Below are positions 1 through 6,184 of a stretch of 64,000 nucleotides of DNA, piece after piece. This DNA comes from a virus. A program made the position numbers and the translations under genes. Location: positions 1 to 64,000 of IMG/VR virus record IMGVR_UViG_3300044695_006284, one strand, 5' to 3'. How positions within the stretch are numbered: the first letter of the stretch is position 1; every line of letters begins with the position of its first letter. A model generated the notes under the pieces. That model made no database searches, had not been told where the DNA came from, and worked only from the letters and a program-made list of their open reading frames with translations.

Positions 1-78
1 ATTAAAGCAGGACATGATTTGCCAGAAGGACTTCTGCTGGAGATACTTTCAGATGATGATAGATATGGTAAAATATAG
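1..78 (+). CDS. C-terminal end of an unidentified gene (partial)
   Basis: The window opens inside a forward reading frame; its last 25 codons end in TAG, two bases before the next start codon. The visible tail is mixed helical and ends near a DDD patch. Too little is present to name a product. The tight spacing suggests cotranscription with the next gene. Confidence 0.55.
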   Translation: MKAGHDLPEGLLLEILSDDDRYGKI

Positions 79-80
79 TT

Positions 81-305
81 ATGGACAACAACATTGAATT
101 AACAGATGAAGAGATCTCAAAAGGGTATGAGTCAGATAACCCAGATGAAGATAAGTGGGATAACATTGAGAAGGCTTGTTGGAGCGGTTATAAGCAGGTT
201 GGTATGAAAGATAAGGGCGGAAGAAGAGTCCCTAACTGCGTACCAGTAAAGAAGTCTCTATTTGGCACAGAAGGACCACAGAGCCTCATACCAAGGAATA
301 AGTAA
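81..305 (+). CDS. Hypothetical protein with KGGRRVPNCVP tail
   Basis: A 74-residue acidic-then-basic protein. The N-terminal 30 residues are rich in Glu and Asp. Residues about 32-57 carry a Trp-Gly-Tyr segment followed by the motif KGGRRVPNCVP, a short basic tail that I recall from many unrelated phage and marine virus proteins. Function unknown. It starts three bases after the preceding stop and its stop is followed almost at once by the next gene, so it belongs to a short forward operon. Confidence 0.7.
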   Translation: MDNNIELTDEEISKGYESDNPDEDKWDNIEKACWSGYKQVGMKDKGGRRVPNCVPVKKSLFGTEGPQSLIPRNK

Positions 306-306
306 T

Positions 307-474
307 ATGGGGATACTAGATAACCTTGAAGCGGCTCTAGAGGCGGAAGAGGCAGAAATCTGTCACTACTGTAACGAAGTAGCTAAATATACAGATATAG
401 CTGAAAAAGATCAAGCATCATATGGCATAGTAGGTGTATGCGAATGTCATGCATATAAAGGATTATCTTCTTAA
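307..474 (+). CDS. Small Cys/His-rich protein
   Basis: A 55-residue protein starting at the ATG two bases after the previous stop; a longer frame from 262 would overlap that gene by 44 bases and is unlikely. It has a Glu-rich helix (residues 8-17) followed by CHYC (19-22) and CECH (46-49), a spacing that could bind one zinc ion. No family is recognised. Confidence 0.65.
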   Translation: MGILDNLEAALEAEEAEICHYCNEVAKYTDIAEKDQASYGIVGVCECHAYKGLSS

Positions 475-510
475 TATAGACCGAAAGTGAAGTCGAAAAG
501 TAGAGACCCC

Positions 511-539
511 TTGTCAGTACCTGACATAAATGTTATAAT
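511..539 (+). promoter_or_regulatory. Sigma70-like promoter overlapping a TGTCAG palindrome
   Basis: TTGTCA (511-516) and TATAAT (534-539) are separated by 17 bp, with TGT just before the -10. The -35 overlaps a perfect inverted repeat, TGTCAG-TAC-CTGACA (512-526), built from the hexamer that recurs in the minus-strand promoters. The ATG at 546 lies 6 nt beyond the -10, so the transcript would be leaderless. Confidence 0.6.
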
Positions 540-545
540 AAATGC

Positions 546-755
546 ATGTTACAGAACTTAGAAATACCTGATCCATTTGCTACTTTTGTGGCACACAAAT
601 ATGCCAATTTTAAAGGCATGAAATATGACTTCTTTAGCGGTGAATGGGATATGGCATGCGGTGCATGCCAAGAGCCATTGAGCGCTCCAACTAAGAAAAT
701 ATTGACTAAGATCAGACTATATCATACTCGTAATGAATGTCTTGGGGGATACTGA
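546..755 (+). CDS. Small zinc-finger-like protein
   Basis: A 69-residue protein with CGAC (residues 38-41) and a downstream His and Cys near the C-terminus (LYHTRNEC), consistent with a single treble-clef or zinc-ribbon-like site. It begins 6 nt after the -10 element at 534-539 and has no ribosome binding site, so it is probably translated from a leaderless transcript. Its TGA overlaps the ATG of the next gene (ATGA-type junction). Function unknown. Confidence 0.65.
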   Translation: MLQNLEIPDPFATFVAHKYANFKGMKYDFFSGEWDMACGACQEPLSAPTKKILTKIRLYHTRNECLGGY

Positions 756-913
756 TGATAGATAAGATTATAGGTAGAGATCCCAATTGCTATACAGGCG
801 GTGACTGCTGGAATTATGACTATTCAGATAGATGGTTGTTACTCTTCGGTATCACAATATCAATAGTAGTCATAGCCAGAATAATACGCAATAAAAGGCG
901 GGGTGGCAAATAG
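755..913 (+). CDS. Single-pass membrane microprotein
   Basis: A 52-residue frame whose ATG overlaps the upstream TGA. Residues 1-27 are polar with two Cys, residues 28-45 form one hydrophobic segment (LLLFGITISIVVIAR), and the C-terminus is strongly basic (RNKRRGGK), predicting an N-out/C-in single-span protein. No family recognised. The overlapping junction and ordered composition support a real gene. Confidence 0.6.
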   Translation: MIDKIIGRDPNCYTGGDCWNYDYSDRWLLLFGITISIVVIARIIRNKRRGGK

Positions 914-915
914 GT

Positions 916-1080
916 ATGGCAAAAAAGCGGAAATTCAATTGGGATCAACAGCTTCAATATGCCCAAGAAGCATTAGATAAGAATAAAGCCCTAATAGAGT
1001 CTACATCTAGAGGAACTAATGCAAATAAGGCTTCATCTTGGTCTAGAAGACCATCTAAAAACAAAAGCCCATTGCAGTAA
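916..1080 (+). CDS. Basic hypothetical microprotein
   Basis: A 54-residue frame starting three bases after the upstream stop. It is Lys/Arg-rich at both ends (MAKKRK at the start, SRRPSKNK near the end) with a Gln/Ala helix in between. It may bind nucleic acid by charge alone, but no motif is recognisable. Confidence 0.5.
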   Translation: MAKKRKFNWDQQLQYAQEALDKNKALIESTSRGTNANKASSWSRRPSKNKSPLQ

Positions 1081-1088
1081 GATAATGG

Positions 1089-1094
1089 TAGAAT
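1089..1094 (+). promoter_or_regulatory. Extended -10 element, leaderless start
   Basis: TGG-TAGAAT lies exactly 6 nt before the ATG at 1101. There is no clear -35 and no Shine-Dalgarno sequence, so a leaderless transcript is the simplest reading. Confidence 0.45.
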
Positions 1095-1100
1095 AGACCT

Positions 1101-1577
1101 ATGAAGAAGATAATGATAGCTGATGTGGTTAAGGCAGTTGCAGAAGAAATAGAATCTGAAGAAGATAGAGCCATTCGTGAAGAAGTGGCAGAATCTCTTG
1201 GCGTAGAGCCAGGTGATGTAGATGACGATGATGTTGAAAATTACCTATCAATGGGCGGGAACAAAGGGGAGCTGGAATCCTCAGTAGGCCCAATACAATG
1301 GATATATGACAATAAAGATAAGACATATGTCGTATACATGATAGTTACAACCATGGGAAAGCAAAGAGATATCATATACAATATAGACCCTAATATAATG
1401 AAAGACTGGAGAGATTCTCAGTCTATGGGAGAATATTGGAATATGAATATCAGATCCAATGAAGCAATTGAAAATAAGGCAAGAAGCAAAGATTTTCCTA
1501 TTGGTGGATGTAAACCAAATCCTGTGGACCCACAGGTTGTCGATAGATTTTCCACCAGATTTGCTGCCATATCCTAA
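1101..1577 (+). CDS. Hypothetical acidic protein
   Basis: 158 residues. An acidic helical N-terminal region with a DVDDDDVE patch (residues 1-50) is followed by a beta-rich segment around a WIYDNKDKTYVVYMIVTT stretch (67-85) and a Pro/Arg-rich C-terminus. No family recognised. It is the last forward gene before the strand switch and is probably transcribed from its own leaderless start (extended -10 at 1089-1094). Confidence 0.7.
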   Translation: MKKIMIADVVKAVAEEIESEEDRAIREEVAESLGVEPGDVDDDDVENYLSMGGNKGELESSVGPIQWIYDNKDKTYVVYMIVTTMGKQRDIIYNIDPNIMKDWRDSQSMGEYWNMNIRSNEAIENKARSKDFPIGGCKPNPVDPQVVDRFSTRFAAIS

Positions 1578-1605
1578 TATCCCCCTCCCTTTAATCTCCC
1601 TTGTA

Positions 1606-1624
1606 TGAGCCTCCTAGAGGCTTA
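1606..1624. terminator. Hairpin in the convergent intergenic region
   Basis: The near-perfect inverted repeat AGCCTC-CTA-GAGGCT (core 1608-1622, extendable by two weaker pairs) lies 30 bp after the stop of the forward operon and is followed by a short AT-rich tract. It is a plausible but weak terminator. Confidence 0.4.
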
Positions 1625-1798
1625 TTTAGTGGAGTATTGTGGAGTAAAGTGGAGAATCATACTATTAATTTAGGCCTAAATACTATCATTATATATATCT
1701 GAATATACCTGTGTAATGGTACAAACGATATCATTTCGTAATCGTAATGTCAATAGCGCCCATATAAAGCATATTGGCCAATATATGTCAATAGATAT

Positions 1799-1842
1799 TT
1801 CCAGGATATTTAAAATATGTTCGTAAAGAGCAATTTTGGCCC
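1799..1842 (-). repeat. Intergenic element copy 1 (TTCCAGG / CGTAA / CCC)
   Basis: TTCCAGG, 16 bp, CGTAA and then CCC ending 21 bp from the start of CGTAA, the same geometry as the other copies. It lacks a DnaA box. Strand is given by analogy with copies that precede minus-strand promoters. Confidence 0.55.
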
Positions 1843-1943
1843 ATATTTATGCCAAAAAATTATGTCTAATTCTGTATAATTTGTCTCATATAATGAGATA
1901 TTTTATACAGATTTTGACAGATTTTATTCAATATGCATACAAA

Positions 1944-1987
1944 TTCCAGCGTATTTTTACATGCGTCGTAAAGAGAAAATTTGGCCC
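1944..1987 (-). repeat. Intergenic element copy 2
   Basis: TTCCAGC, 16 bp, CGTAA, then GGCCC, with the standard 21-bp CGTAA-to-CCC length. It has no DnaA box. It sits about 65 bp beyond the end of the last minus-strand gene. Confidence 0.55.
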
Positions 1988-2051
1988 ATAAGATGGGCAT
2001 ACAAAAATGGGACATATAGCTAATTAAAGCCATATGCCCCATAGGGGAAAT

Positions 2052-2201
2052 TTATCTATCTAGTAATCTATTTCCAAATGCTTCACCGATCATCATAATT
2101 AATGCAATCATTACAAAAAAGACCATGAATAGTGTCCATATAAATCCTGTTGCAAATAATATGATTAATAGATTAAGTAAGACTATATTCCATGGTTTCA
2201 T
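2052..2201 (-). CDS. Two-segment membrane microprotein
   Basis: A 49-residue protein that is almost entirely hydrophobic (residues 5-40, FATGFIWTLFMVFFV and neighbours) with a charged tail NRLLDR. Its ATG overlaps the upstream stop as TAATG, supporting translational coupling. It could be a holin-like or other membrane-active peptide, but nothing specific identifies it. Confidence 0.6.
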   Translation of the reverse strand: MKPWNIVLLNLLIILFATGFIWTLFMVFFVMIALIMMIGEAFGNRLLDR

Positions 2202-2545
2202 TAGAATGAATCCAAATCCATTATATACTTAGGGTCTCTTACTCTTGTTTCTTTCAAGGAGTCTATTGTTAGGTTTCTATCCACCGCTCCATATTTTGCT
2301 TCCAGCATATCATTGAGCGCATCTGCTAAAAGCAATCCTTCGGATGTATATCCTTTATCCCATTCTGACTTTAATCTAAGGGAATTATATTGGATAATAT
2401 ATCTAACTAGTTCCATTAGTCTGTCTTGGGTATACAAGGTATGTTCAGTTGTTAGTACATTAGCCATTACTGCTGGTGAGAAGTTAGCATTATTTAGATA
2501 GTCTGTTAGTTTTTCTGCCGCTTTGAATTCGTTCGCCTTAGCCAT
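2201..2545 (-). CDS. Hypothetical helical protein
   Basis: 114 residues, predominantly alpha-helical by composition, with no recognised domain. A GAAAGG ribosome binding site precedes the ATG at 2545, and the TGTCAG-type promoter at 2566-2588 drives it together with the membrane microprotein downstream. Confidence 0.7.
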   Translation of the reverse strand: MAKANEFKAAEKLTDYLNNANFSPAVMANVLTTEHTLYTQDRLMELVRYIIQYNSLRLKSEWDKGYTSEGLLLADALNDMLEAKYGAVDRNLTIDSLKETRVRDPKYIMDLDSF

Positions 2546-2565
2546 GAGTTCCGCCTTTCGTTTTG

Positions 2566-2588
2566 ATTATACCATTGACCACTGACAT
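2566..2588 (-). promoter_or_regulatory. TGTCAG-type promoter
   Basis: On the minus strand ATGTCA (2583-2588) is followed by exactly 11 bp and TATAAT (2566-2571) with an extended TGG. No CRP-like operator was found upstream; the terminator of the next gene is immediately there. Confidence 0.65.
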
Positions 2589-2600
2589 TTGTAAATGAAG

Positions 2601-2630
2601 GGGGACCTGCCTCCGAAGAGGAAGGTCCCC
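2601..2630 (-). terminator. Strong hairpin terminator after the Lsr2-like gene
   Basis: GGGGACCT pairs with AGGTCCCC around an inner CCTC-TTCG-GAGG tetraloop stem, directly after the stop of the Lsr2-like gene. The following tract (CTTCATTT) is only moderately T-rich. Confidence 0.65.
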
Positions 2631-2641
2631 ACAGTTAGTTA

Positions 2642-2791
2642 TTACTTGACGTTCTTCTTGTCTGTGAAGACTACGCCTTCTTGTGCTGCCTTGCTGATAG
2701 CTCCTAGAGCTGCAGCTGAAAAGCGGCCACGCTTGCCCACAGAAATTCCCTGGGCCTTTAGGTATTCACGAGTTGTTGTTGGTGTTGACAT
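2642..2791 (-). CDS. Lsr2-like DNA-binding domain protein
   Basis: A 49-residue protein matching in layout the C-terminal DNA-binding half of actinobacterial Lsr2: REYLKAQGISV (residues 8-18), the basic RGR turn (21-23) that inserts into the AT-rich minor groove, then a helix FSAAALGAISKA. The N-terminal oligomerisation half of Lsr2 is absent. In the family Lsr2 silences foreign AT-rich DNA; a domain lacking oligomerisation could compete with or modulate host Lsr2 (inference). It is transcribed alone from a classical sigma70-like promoter, unlike its neighbours, and ends in a strong terminator. Confidence 0.75.
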   Translation of the reverse strand: MSTPTTTREYLKAQGISVGKRGRFSAAALGAISKAAQEGVVFTDKKNVK

Positions 2792-2825
2792 AGTTTGATC
2801 CTTTCTAGATCGAGTTGTTATATAT

Positions 2826-2854
2826 ATTATATCCGAATTTCGGGGTTTTGTAAA
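2826..2854 (-). promoter_or_regulatory. Canonical -35/-10 promoter for the Lsr2-like gene
   Basis: On the minus strand TTTACA (2849-2854) is followed by 17 bp and TATAAT (2826-2831). This classical spacing differs from the 11-bp spacing of the surrounding promoters, suggesting immediate use by host RNA polymerase. Confidence 0.6.
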
Positions 2855-2881
2855 TAGGGTCGTAAAGCAATATTTTTGCCC
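2838..2881 (-). repeat. Intergenic element copy 3 (diverged)
   Basis: A diverged TTTCGGGG box, CGTAA at 2861 and GCCC ending at 2881. The fixed 21-bp spacing is kept. It overlaps the -35 region of the Lsr2-like gene and has no DnaA box. Confidence 0.45.
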
Positions 2882-2939
2882 GTGTCCCTTAGCTTAATGA
2901 CCGTTATGTCCGAATTGTCCATAACGGCCAAAGCTATCT

Positions 2940-3122
2940 TTATTCAGTTGTTAGTTCTTCTACTTGGTATGGCTCTATCTTATCCTTTTTAGCAGCAGCC
3001 TTTACCCATTCCTTTTTTGGGCTTGATACTGCCTTATACCATGCGTCATCGCTATCATCTGCAGTTACTACAATGTAGTAATCCTGAATGATATCTCCAT
3101 AGACTTTATATTGTTTGCTCAT
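2940..3122 (-). CDS. Hypothetical 60-residue protein
   Basis: A small protein with a beta-rich start (YKVYGDIIQDYYIVVTA) followed by an amphipathic helix, the pattern of small beta-alpha-beta DUF-type phage proteins, though no family is identified. It is the last gene of an operon and its ATG overlaps the previous stop (ATGA). Confidence 0.65.
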   Translation of the reverse strand: MSKQYKVYGDIIQDYYIVVTADDSDDAWYKAVSSPKKEWVKAAAKKDKIEPYQVEELTTE

Positions 3123-3256
3123 AGTCCTACCTGCTCTATCTTATCTTTAATTAATTTAGCAATGATGTTGTGCGCCTCGATGTTTTCTGTTTCGGACCCA
3201 CCCCATAGCAAGGCCTGGGCCTTACTAAGTTGATCGTTTAGATACTCATCACTCAT
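3119..3256 (-). CDS. Hypothetical 45-residue protein
   Basis: A small helical protein (SDEYLNDQLSKAQALLWGG then a second helix). It overlaps both neighbours: its ATG lies inside the acidic tail of the upstream gene, and its TGA overlaps the next ATG. Function unknown. The stop/start overlap supports it. Confidence 0.55.
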   Translation of the reverse strand: MSDEYLNDQLSKAQALLWGGSETENIEAHNIIAKLIKDKIEQVGL

Positions 3257-3563
3257 CTTCATCTTCGTCCTCCTCCTCTTCATCTTCAGGGTCTACGATG
3301 TAGTCCCTGTTTAACATCCATTCTAAAACTTCTTCTTGGTGCTGTTCTGCTCCCCATTCCAAGGAGAACCCCATACCAGCCTCCACGGCCTCACACAGGT
3401 GGTTCCACATGTCTTCTTGGGTTGCCTTGGCAACATAGGTGTCATCCTCTAGAATGCCATTGATTGTCGACCATGTCCACAACCAAACTAATGATAGACC
3501 TAAGTCAGTGCTGTCTAGAATCTCTAGACATTTGTTTAGTTTATCTTTATCTTCAGGCTTCAT
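3249..3563 (-). CDS. Hypothetical protein with acidic tail
   Basis: 104 residues. A helical, Trp-rich core (LVWLWTWS around residue 25) ends in a run of Glu/Asp (DEEEEDEDEDE). Acidic tails of this type occur in DNA-mimic or protein-interaction factors, but no specific role can be assigned. Part of the tightly overlapping operon 2940-4046. Confidence 0.65.
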   Translation of the reverse strand: MKPEDKDKLNKCLEILDSTDLGLSLVWLWTWSTINGILEDDTYVAKATQEDMWNHLCEAVEAGMGFSLEWGAEQHQEEVLEWMLNRDYIVDPEDEEEEDEDEDE

Positions 3564-3843
3564 TTGCTACACCAAAATCTGTTCTCTCTTGAATTGCAAA
3601 TGAGAGTTGATATGTTAATCGGTACAGGTCAACCAGCATGTCTAATCGTCCTTCACACTCTGTACGGACCATAGAGTCCATTGCTTCCTCTGATAGTTCT
3701 TCTTGCTCTAAAGCGCTTGTTAGGTCTTGCTCAGCAATAAGCATTAGATTCTTTAGTTCTCCGTGCAAGATATCAAGACCTGATACTCCTGCATTGACCA
3801 TGCGTTGCAAATGGGGCGGGAGCCCAATGTCTTCTTCATTCAT
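3553..3843 (-). CDS. Hypothetical helical protein
   Basis: 96 residues, mostly charged helices (LTSALEQEELSEEAMDS and following), suggesting coiled-coil or helical-bundle packing. No family recognised. It overlaps the gene downstream by 11 bp and abuts the gene upstream at 3843. Confidence 0.65.
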   Translation of the reverse strand: MNEEDIGLPPHLQRMVNAGVSGLDILHGELKNLMLIAEQDLTSALEQEELSEEAMDSMVRTECEGRLDMLVDLYRLTYQLSFAIQERTDFGVANEA

Positions 3844-4046
3844 TAGATTACCTCATAGTTCACTAGTGTTGATTCATTTAAGTTGTTTGCCCAATCAGGC
3901 TTTCCTTCTACCCAATCATATTCAATATCGATATCTCCTCCGCCTTCGGCAGGAGCACCAATTTTTATTACCAATTCTGTCCCGTCCTCAAAAAAGATTT
4001 GTTCGACGGCGGAACGATAAGTAACTTCTCTAGATGATATATTCAT
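3843..4046 (-). CDS. Hypothetical 67-residue protein
   Basis: A beta-rich small protein (residues 5-25 and 38-46) with a Gly-rich linker. It is the first gene of the 2940-4046 operon, preceded by a GAAAGG ribosome binding site and by a TGTCAG-type promoter (4074-4096) that lies inside the upstream gene. Confidence 0.65.
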   Translation of the reverse strand: MNISSREVTYRSAVEQIFFEDGTELVIKIGAPAEGGGDIDIEYDWVEGKPDWANNLNESTLVNYEVI

Positions 4047-4228
4047 TATTCATACCTTTCGTTAGTAGAGTTCATTATATCAGTTGCCACTGACAATAAA
4101 TGCCTGGTTGCATAAATCTGTCCCTCAATATCTACTACATGTAAAGACATAGGATTTTCTTCTAGGTCTTGTTCTAAACTAATTAGATGTAATTTAATAT
4201 ACTCTAAGAATGCAGATGACTTAGTCAT
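4046..4228 (-). CDS. Hypothetical helical protein whose end is a promoter
   Basis: 60 residues from the ATG at 4228; a TTG at 4234 is possible but lies too close to the AAGGA site. The last 17 or so codons are encoded by a perfect TGTCAG-N11-TATAAT promoter and the ribosome binding site of the next gene, so the C-terminus is constrained by regulatory DNA. It overlaps the upstream gene by 8 bp. Confidence 0.6.
   Translation of the reverse strand: MTKSSAFLEYIKLHLISLEQDLEENPMSLHVVDIEGQIYATRHLLSVATDIMNSTNERYE
4074..4096 (-). promoter_or_regulatory. Intragenic TGTCAG-type promoter
   Basis: TTGTCA (4091-4096), 11 bp, TATAAT (4074-4079), with an extended TGA. It lies in the 3' end of the 4046-4228 gene and drives the operon starting at 4046. 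No CRP-like site was found. Confidence 0.65.
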
Positions 4229-4403
4229 TATCAAAATATCCTTCTGCCCATAGCCCCTGGAGGAAGTCCTGTGCCTTTAGTAGCCCGTCCACAATTGGAT
4301 CTTCATCAACACGAACGATATCTGATTTAAGAATATAGAAAAGCTTGGCGTCATGCATAGCATTTCCCATTTCATCTATATCTGTTTTAGTATATCCTAG
4401 CAT
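4221..4403 (-). CDS. Hypothetical 60-residue protein
   Basis: A small mixed alpha/beta protein with an acidic middle and a C-terminal helix. It overlaps the neighbouring genes on both sides, typical of the compact early operon reading from the promoter at 5514-5536. Confidence 0.6.
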   Translation of the reverse strand: MLGYTKTDIDEMGNAMHDAKLFYILKSDIVRVDEDPIVDGLLKAQDFLQGLWAEGYFDND

Positions 4404-4543
4404 TCAATTGCCTCCATATATTTAAGCATAGTGTTGAGTGTTATGTGAATATAACAATCACAATCATCTGATGTATCTCTGTCATCAAAATGGATTAAGT
4501 TGTCATCATAGATATAATCAATTAGTTCTTGGCTGGTAATCAT
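4397..4543 (-). CDS. Hypothetical acidic 48-residue protein
   Basis: A small protein (ITSQELIDYIYDDNLIHFDD and on) with an acidic DDRDTSDDCDC patch. Its ATG overlaps the upstream stop at 4540 and its stop overlaps the next ATG at 4403. The linkage is the main support; function unknown. Confidence 0.5.
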   Translation of the reverse strand: MITSQELIDYIYDDNLIHFDDRDTSDDCDCYIHITLNTMLKYMEAIEC

Positions 4544-4752
4544 AAGCAATACTCATCTCCTTCGATATATCCATAATATTCATTGTATGATTGCTTTAAG
4601 TTATCAGGAGCAAATTGCATAAATCTCCATTCAGCATATGCTTCCCCTTCATCTAAATTAGATTGATTCCAATCTTCAAATAATGCTTGCTCAATATCTA
4701 CTTGAATTGCTCCAAGGATATGTTCTCCTACTGTATCTGTAAATGCTTCCAT
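4540..4752 (-). CDS. Hypothetical 70-residue protein
   Basis: An acidic, aromatic-rich small protein (DWNQSNLDEGEAYAEWRFMQ in the middle). Its start overlaps the stop of the Api92-like gene, so it is translationally coupled. No family recognised. Confidence 0.6.
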   Translation of the reverse strand: MEAFTDTVGEHILGAIQVDIEQALFEDWNQSNLDEGEAYAEWRFMQFAPDNLKQSYNEYYGYIEGDEYCL

Positions 4753-5486
4753 TATGCTTCCGCCTTTCTATATTCGGGTACTTTAGTGTCTAAGTATATC
4801 TTATGGGTCTGACAAATTGCTACAGCCTCTAGGTCAGCATTGCCTAGCCAGTTGCAGTTGCCACAGATTTCACCGCAGTCATTGTCGCAGTATTCCATTT
4901 GGTCGGTTGCATCACAATCACGGCACATGTTATCGTATTCTGATTCTGATATAACTTCTCCACGGAGGAATTCCATTTCCCCACCCCAACCTGTTTCTTC
5001 TTCGTATGATAAAGTAAATAGTAGATTAGGATACTGTGCAGATAGTTTAGAGATAGCGCCAAGAGGTCGTGACCATGCAGTGTTAAAGTTGTAATGAACT
5101 ACATAGTTCTCGCCATTTTCTGCTTCTTCAATAGTTGTATCAGGATACTTATTATCCTCGGCTACAGCAACATCCCACTTGGTTCCCCACTCACGCACAT
5201 TAAAGTTGTACCAGTCATTGGTTTCAAACTTCATTGCCTGAGAAAAGTCGGTGGAACGAGGAGGCTGTCCATGATATTCCTCATCAGTAATACCAGCATC
5301 TCTATAGTTATAGATATTATGAAAAGCAAAGATAGGATTAACATACTTAGTCTGCTTGACATCATATGATAAATCACCTAATGCAGTAATAGAATAAACA
5401 AATGGCTTATTCATCTGCTTGATTAAAGATTTAACTTGCTCAGGATTACCTTCAATAGTTAATCCATTAAATACCCAATTTGGCAT
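4752..5486 (-). CDS. Api92-like ferredoxin-fold domain protein
   Basis: 244 residues from the ATG at 5486; a longer frame reaches 5570 but would be encoded by the promoter itself. The start, MPNWVFNGLTIEGNPEQVKS, matches the N-terminal signature of DUF1281/Api92-like phage and plasmid proteins, which contain a ferredoxin-like fold. The C-terminal part has a Cys-rich patch (CRDCDATDQMEYCDNDCGEI and following, about residues 196-220) that could bind zinc. The molecular role of the family is not established. First gene of the operon down to 4046. Confidence 0.75.
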   Translation of the reverse strand: MPNWVFNGLTIEGNPEQVKSLIKQMNKPFVYSITALGDLSYDVKQTKYVNPIFAFHNIYNYRDAGITDEEYHGQPPRSTDFSQAMKFETNDWYNFNVREWGTKWDVAVAEDNKYPDTTIEEAENGENYVVHYNFNTAWSRPLGAISKLSAQYPNLLFTLSYEEETGWGGEMEFLRGEVISESEYDNMCRDCDATDQMEYCDNDCGEICGNCNWLGNADLEAVAICQTHKIYLDTKVPEYRKAEA

Positions 5487-5513
5487 TTTATATCCTTTCG
5501 TTGATATGTTCCA

Positions 5514-5596
5514 ATTATACAATGGACCACTGACAAATGGAATAGAATTGGCATGTGATACATGCCACATGATTCAGCTTTGTGGTCAACATCACA
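5514..5596 (-). promoter_or_regulatory. TGTCAG-type promoter with imperfect CRP-like sites
   Basis: TTGTCA (5531-5536), 11 bp, TATAAT (5514-5519). Upstream are two one-mismatch CRP-like sites, TGTGA-N6-CCACA (5554-5569, centred near -54.5) and TGTGG-N6-TCACA (5581-5596, near -81.5). Confidence 0.6.
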
Positions 5597-5601
5597 GCAA
5601 A

Positions 5602-5645
5602 TTCCAGGGAATATAATTGACAGTCGTAAAGACAATATGCTACCC
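5602..5645 (-). repeat. Intergenic element copy 4
   Basis: TTCCAGG, 15 bp, CGTAA, with CCC ending 21 bp after the start of CGTAA. No DnaA box. Confidence 0.55.
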
Positions 5646-5660
5646 TCATGTCTTTGAGGG

Positions 5661-5690
5661 CAAAGAAAAACCCCCAGCTTAACTGGGGGT
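5661..5690 (-). terminator. Rho-independent terminator
   Basis: The 8-bp stem ACCCCCAG / CTGGGGGT (5670-5690) has a 5-nt loop and is followed on the minus strand by TTTTTC. It is the clearest intrinsic terminator on this strand. Confidence 0.85.
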
Positions 5691-5768
5691 CTTGAATAAT
5701 GGCTGCCTGGATTTCCAACGAAAGAAATAAACCCGCTTTACTTAGCGCCTGGCCCGAAGACTGATAGA
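5661..5768 (-). ncRNA. Candidate small RNA of about 108 nt
   Basis: A TATAAT on the minus strand (5775-5780) lies about 85 bp upstream of the strong terminator at 5661-5690, and the stretch between has no ORF. The predicted transcript contains a short CGCT/AGCG hairpin. The -35 region is poor. It could instead be only the trailer of the 5817-7358 operon. Confidence 0.3.
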
Positions 5769-5795
5769 CGCACCATTATATTTCCTATTAAAACC

Positions 5796-5809
5796 AGGAC
5801 CTTAGTCCT
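5796..5809 (-). terminator. Short hairpin after the 5817 gene
   Basis: AGGAC-CTTA-GTCCT lies just past the stop of the 5817-6182 gene and is followed on the minus strand by GGTTTTAA. A weak terminator or processing hairpin. Confidence 0.4.
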
Positions 5810-5816
5810 AGTCTAA

Positions 5817-6182
5817 TTATACCATAACTAGTCGACTGTATTTGTCTACGAATGATGCTAAGGATGAACTAAATACAACTGTTTTTAGGTCTTCCTCGTA
5901 TAGCGTAAATGTTTGGTTTGTCCAATCAATTACAGGGACCTTGTGTTCGTTGTCTCCCAATTGGTTGACATAGATACCCCACGATAATGTTTGGTTCCAG
6001 TCTTCTCCAATTAGATGTGATATAGCAATGCGTGTTGCATATGACTCATCCTGCCAACGGGACTCCGCTGCCTGCACTGCATTTGCTAGTTTGGCTAGCA
6101 TGTCATACCCAGCCCAGTGTCCATATAGAAATACTACATTTTCCTTGGAATCTCTGAATCCAAAGTTTGCTCTGTCGCCCAT
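5817..6182 (-). CDS. Hypothetical protein, phage early type
   Basis: 121 residues starting MGDRANFGFRD with a VVFLYGHWAGYD segment (residues 16-27). I recall this start and GHW motif from hypothetical actinophage proteins without assigned function. A mixed alpha/beta domain is likely. It is the last gene of the operon beginning at 7157 or 7358. Confidence 0.7.
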   Translation of the reverse strand: MGDRANFGFRDSKENVVFLYGHWAGYDMLAKLANAVQAAESRWQDESYATRIAISHLIGEDWNQTLSWGIYVNQLGDNEHKVPVIDWTNQTFTLYEEDLKTVVFSSSLASFVDKYSRLVMV

Positions 6183-6184
6183 TT

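Larger units (their letters stand above)
1578..2051. other. Convergent 474-bp gap with two copies of the intergenic repeat
   Basis: The gap lies between the forward block and the end of the minus-strand block. Apart from the hairpin at 1606-1624 it holds two copies (1799-1842 and 1944-1987) of the TTCCAG-N-CGTAA-N-CCC element seen upstream of minus-strand operons, here without a downstream gene. It is very AT-rich. No convincing ORF or tRNA was seen. Confidence 0.6.

Noticed and set aside
4840-5369. Plus-strand frames opposite the Api92-like gene
   Set aside because: They are shadows of a well-supported gene on the minus strand, without start signals.
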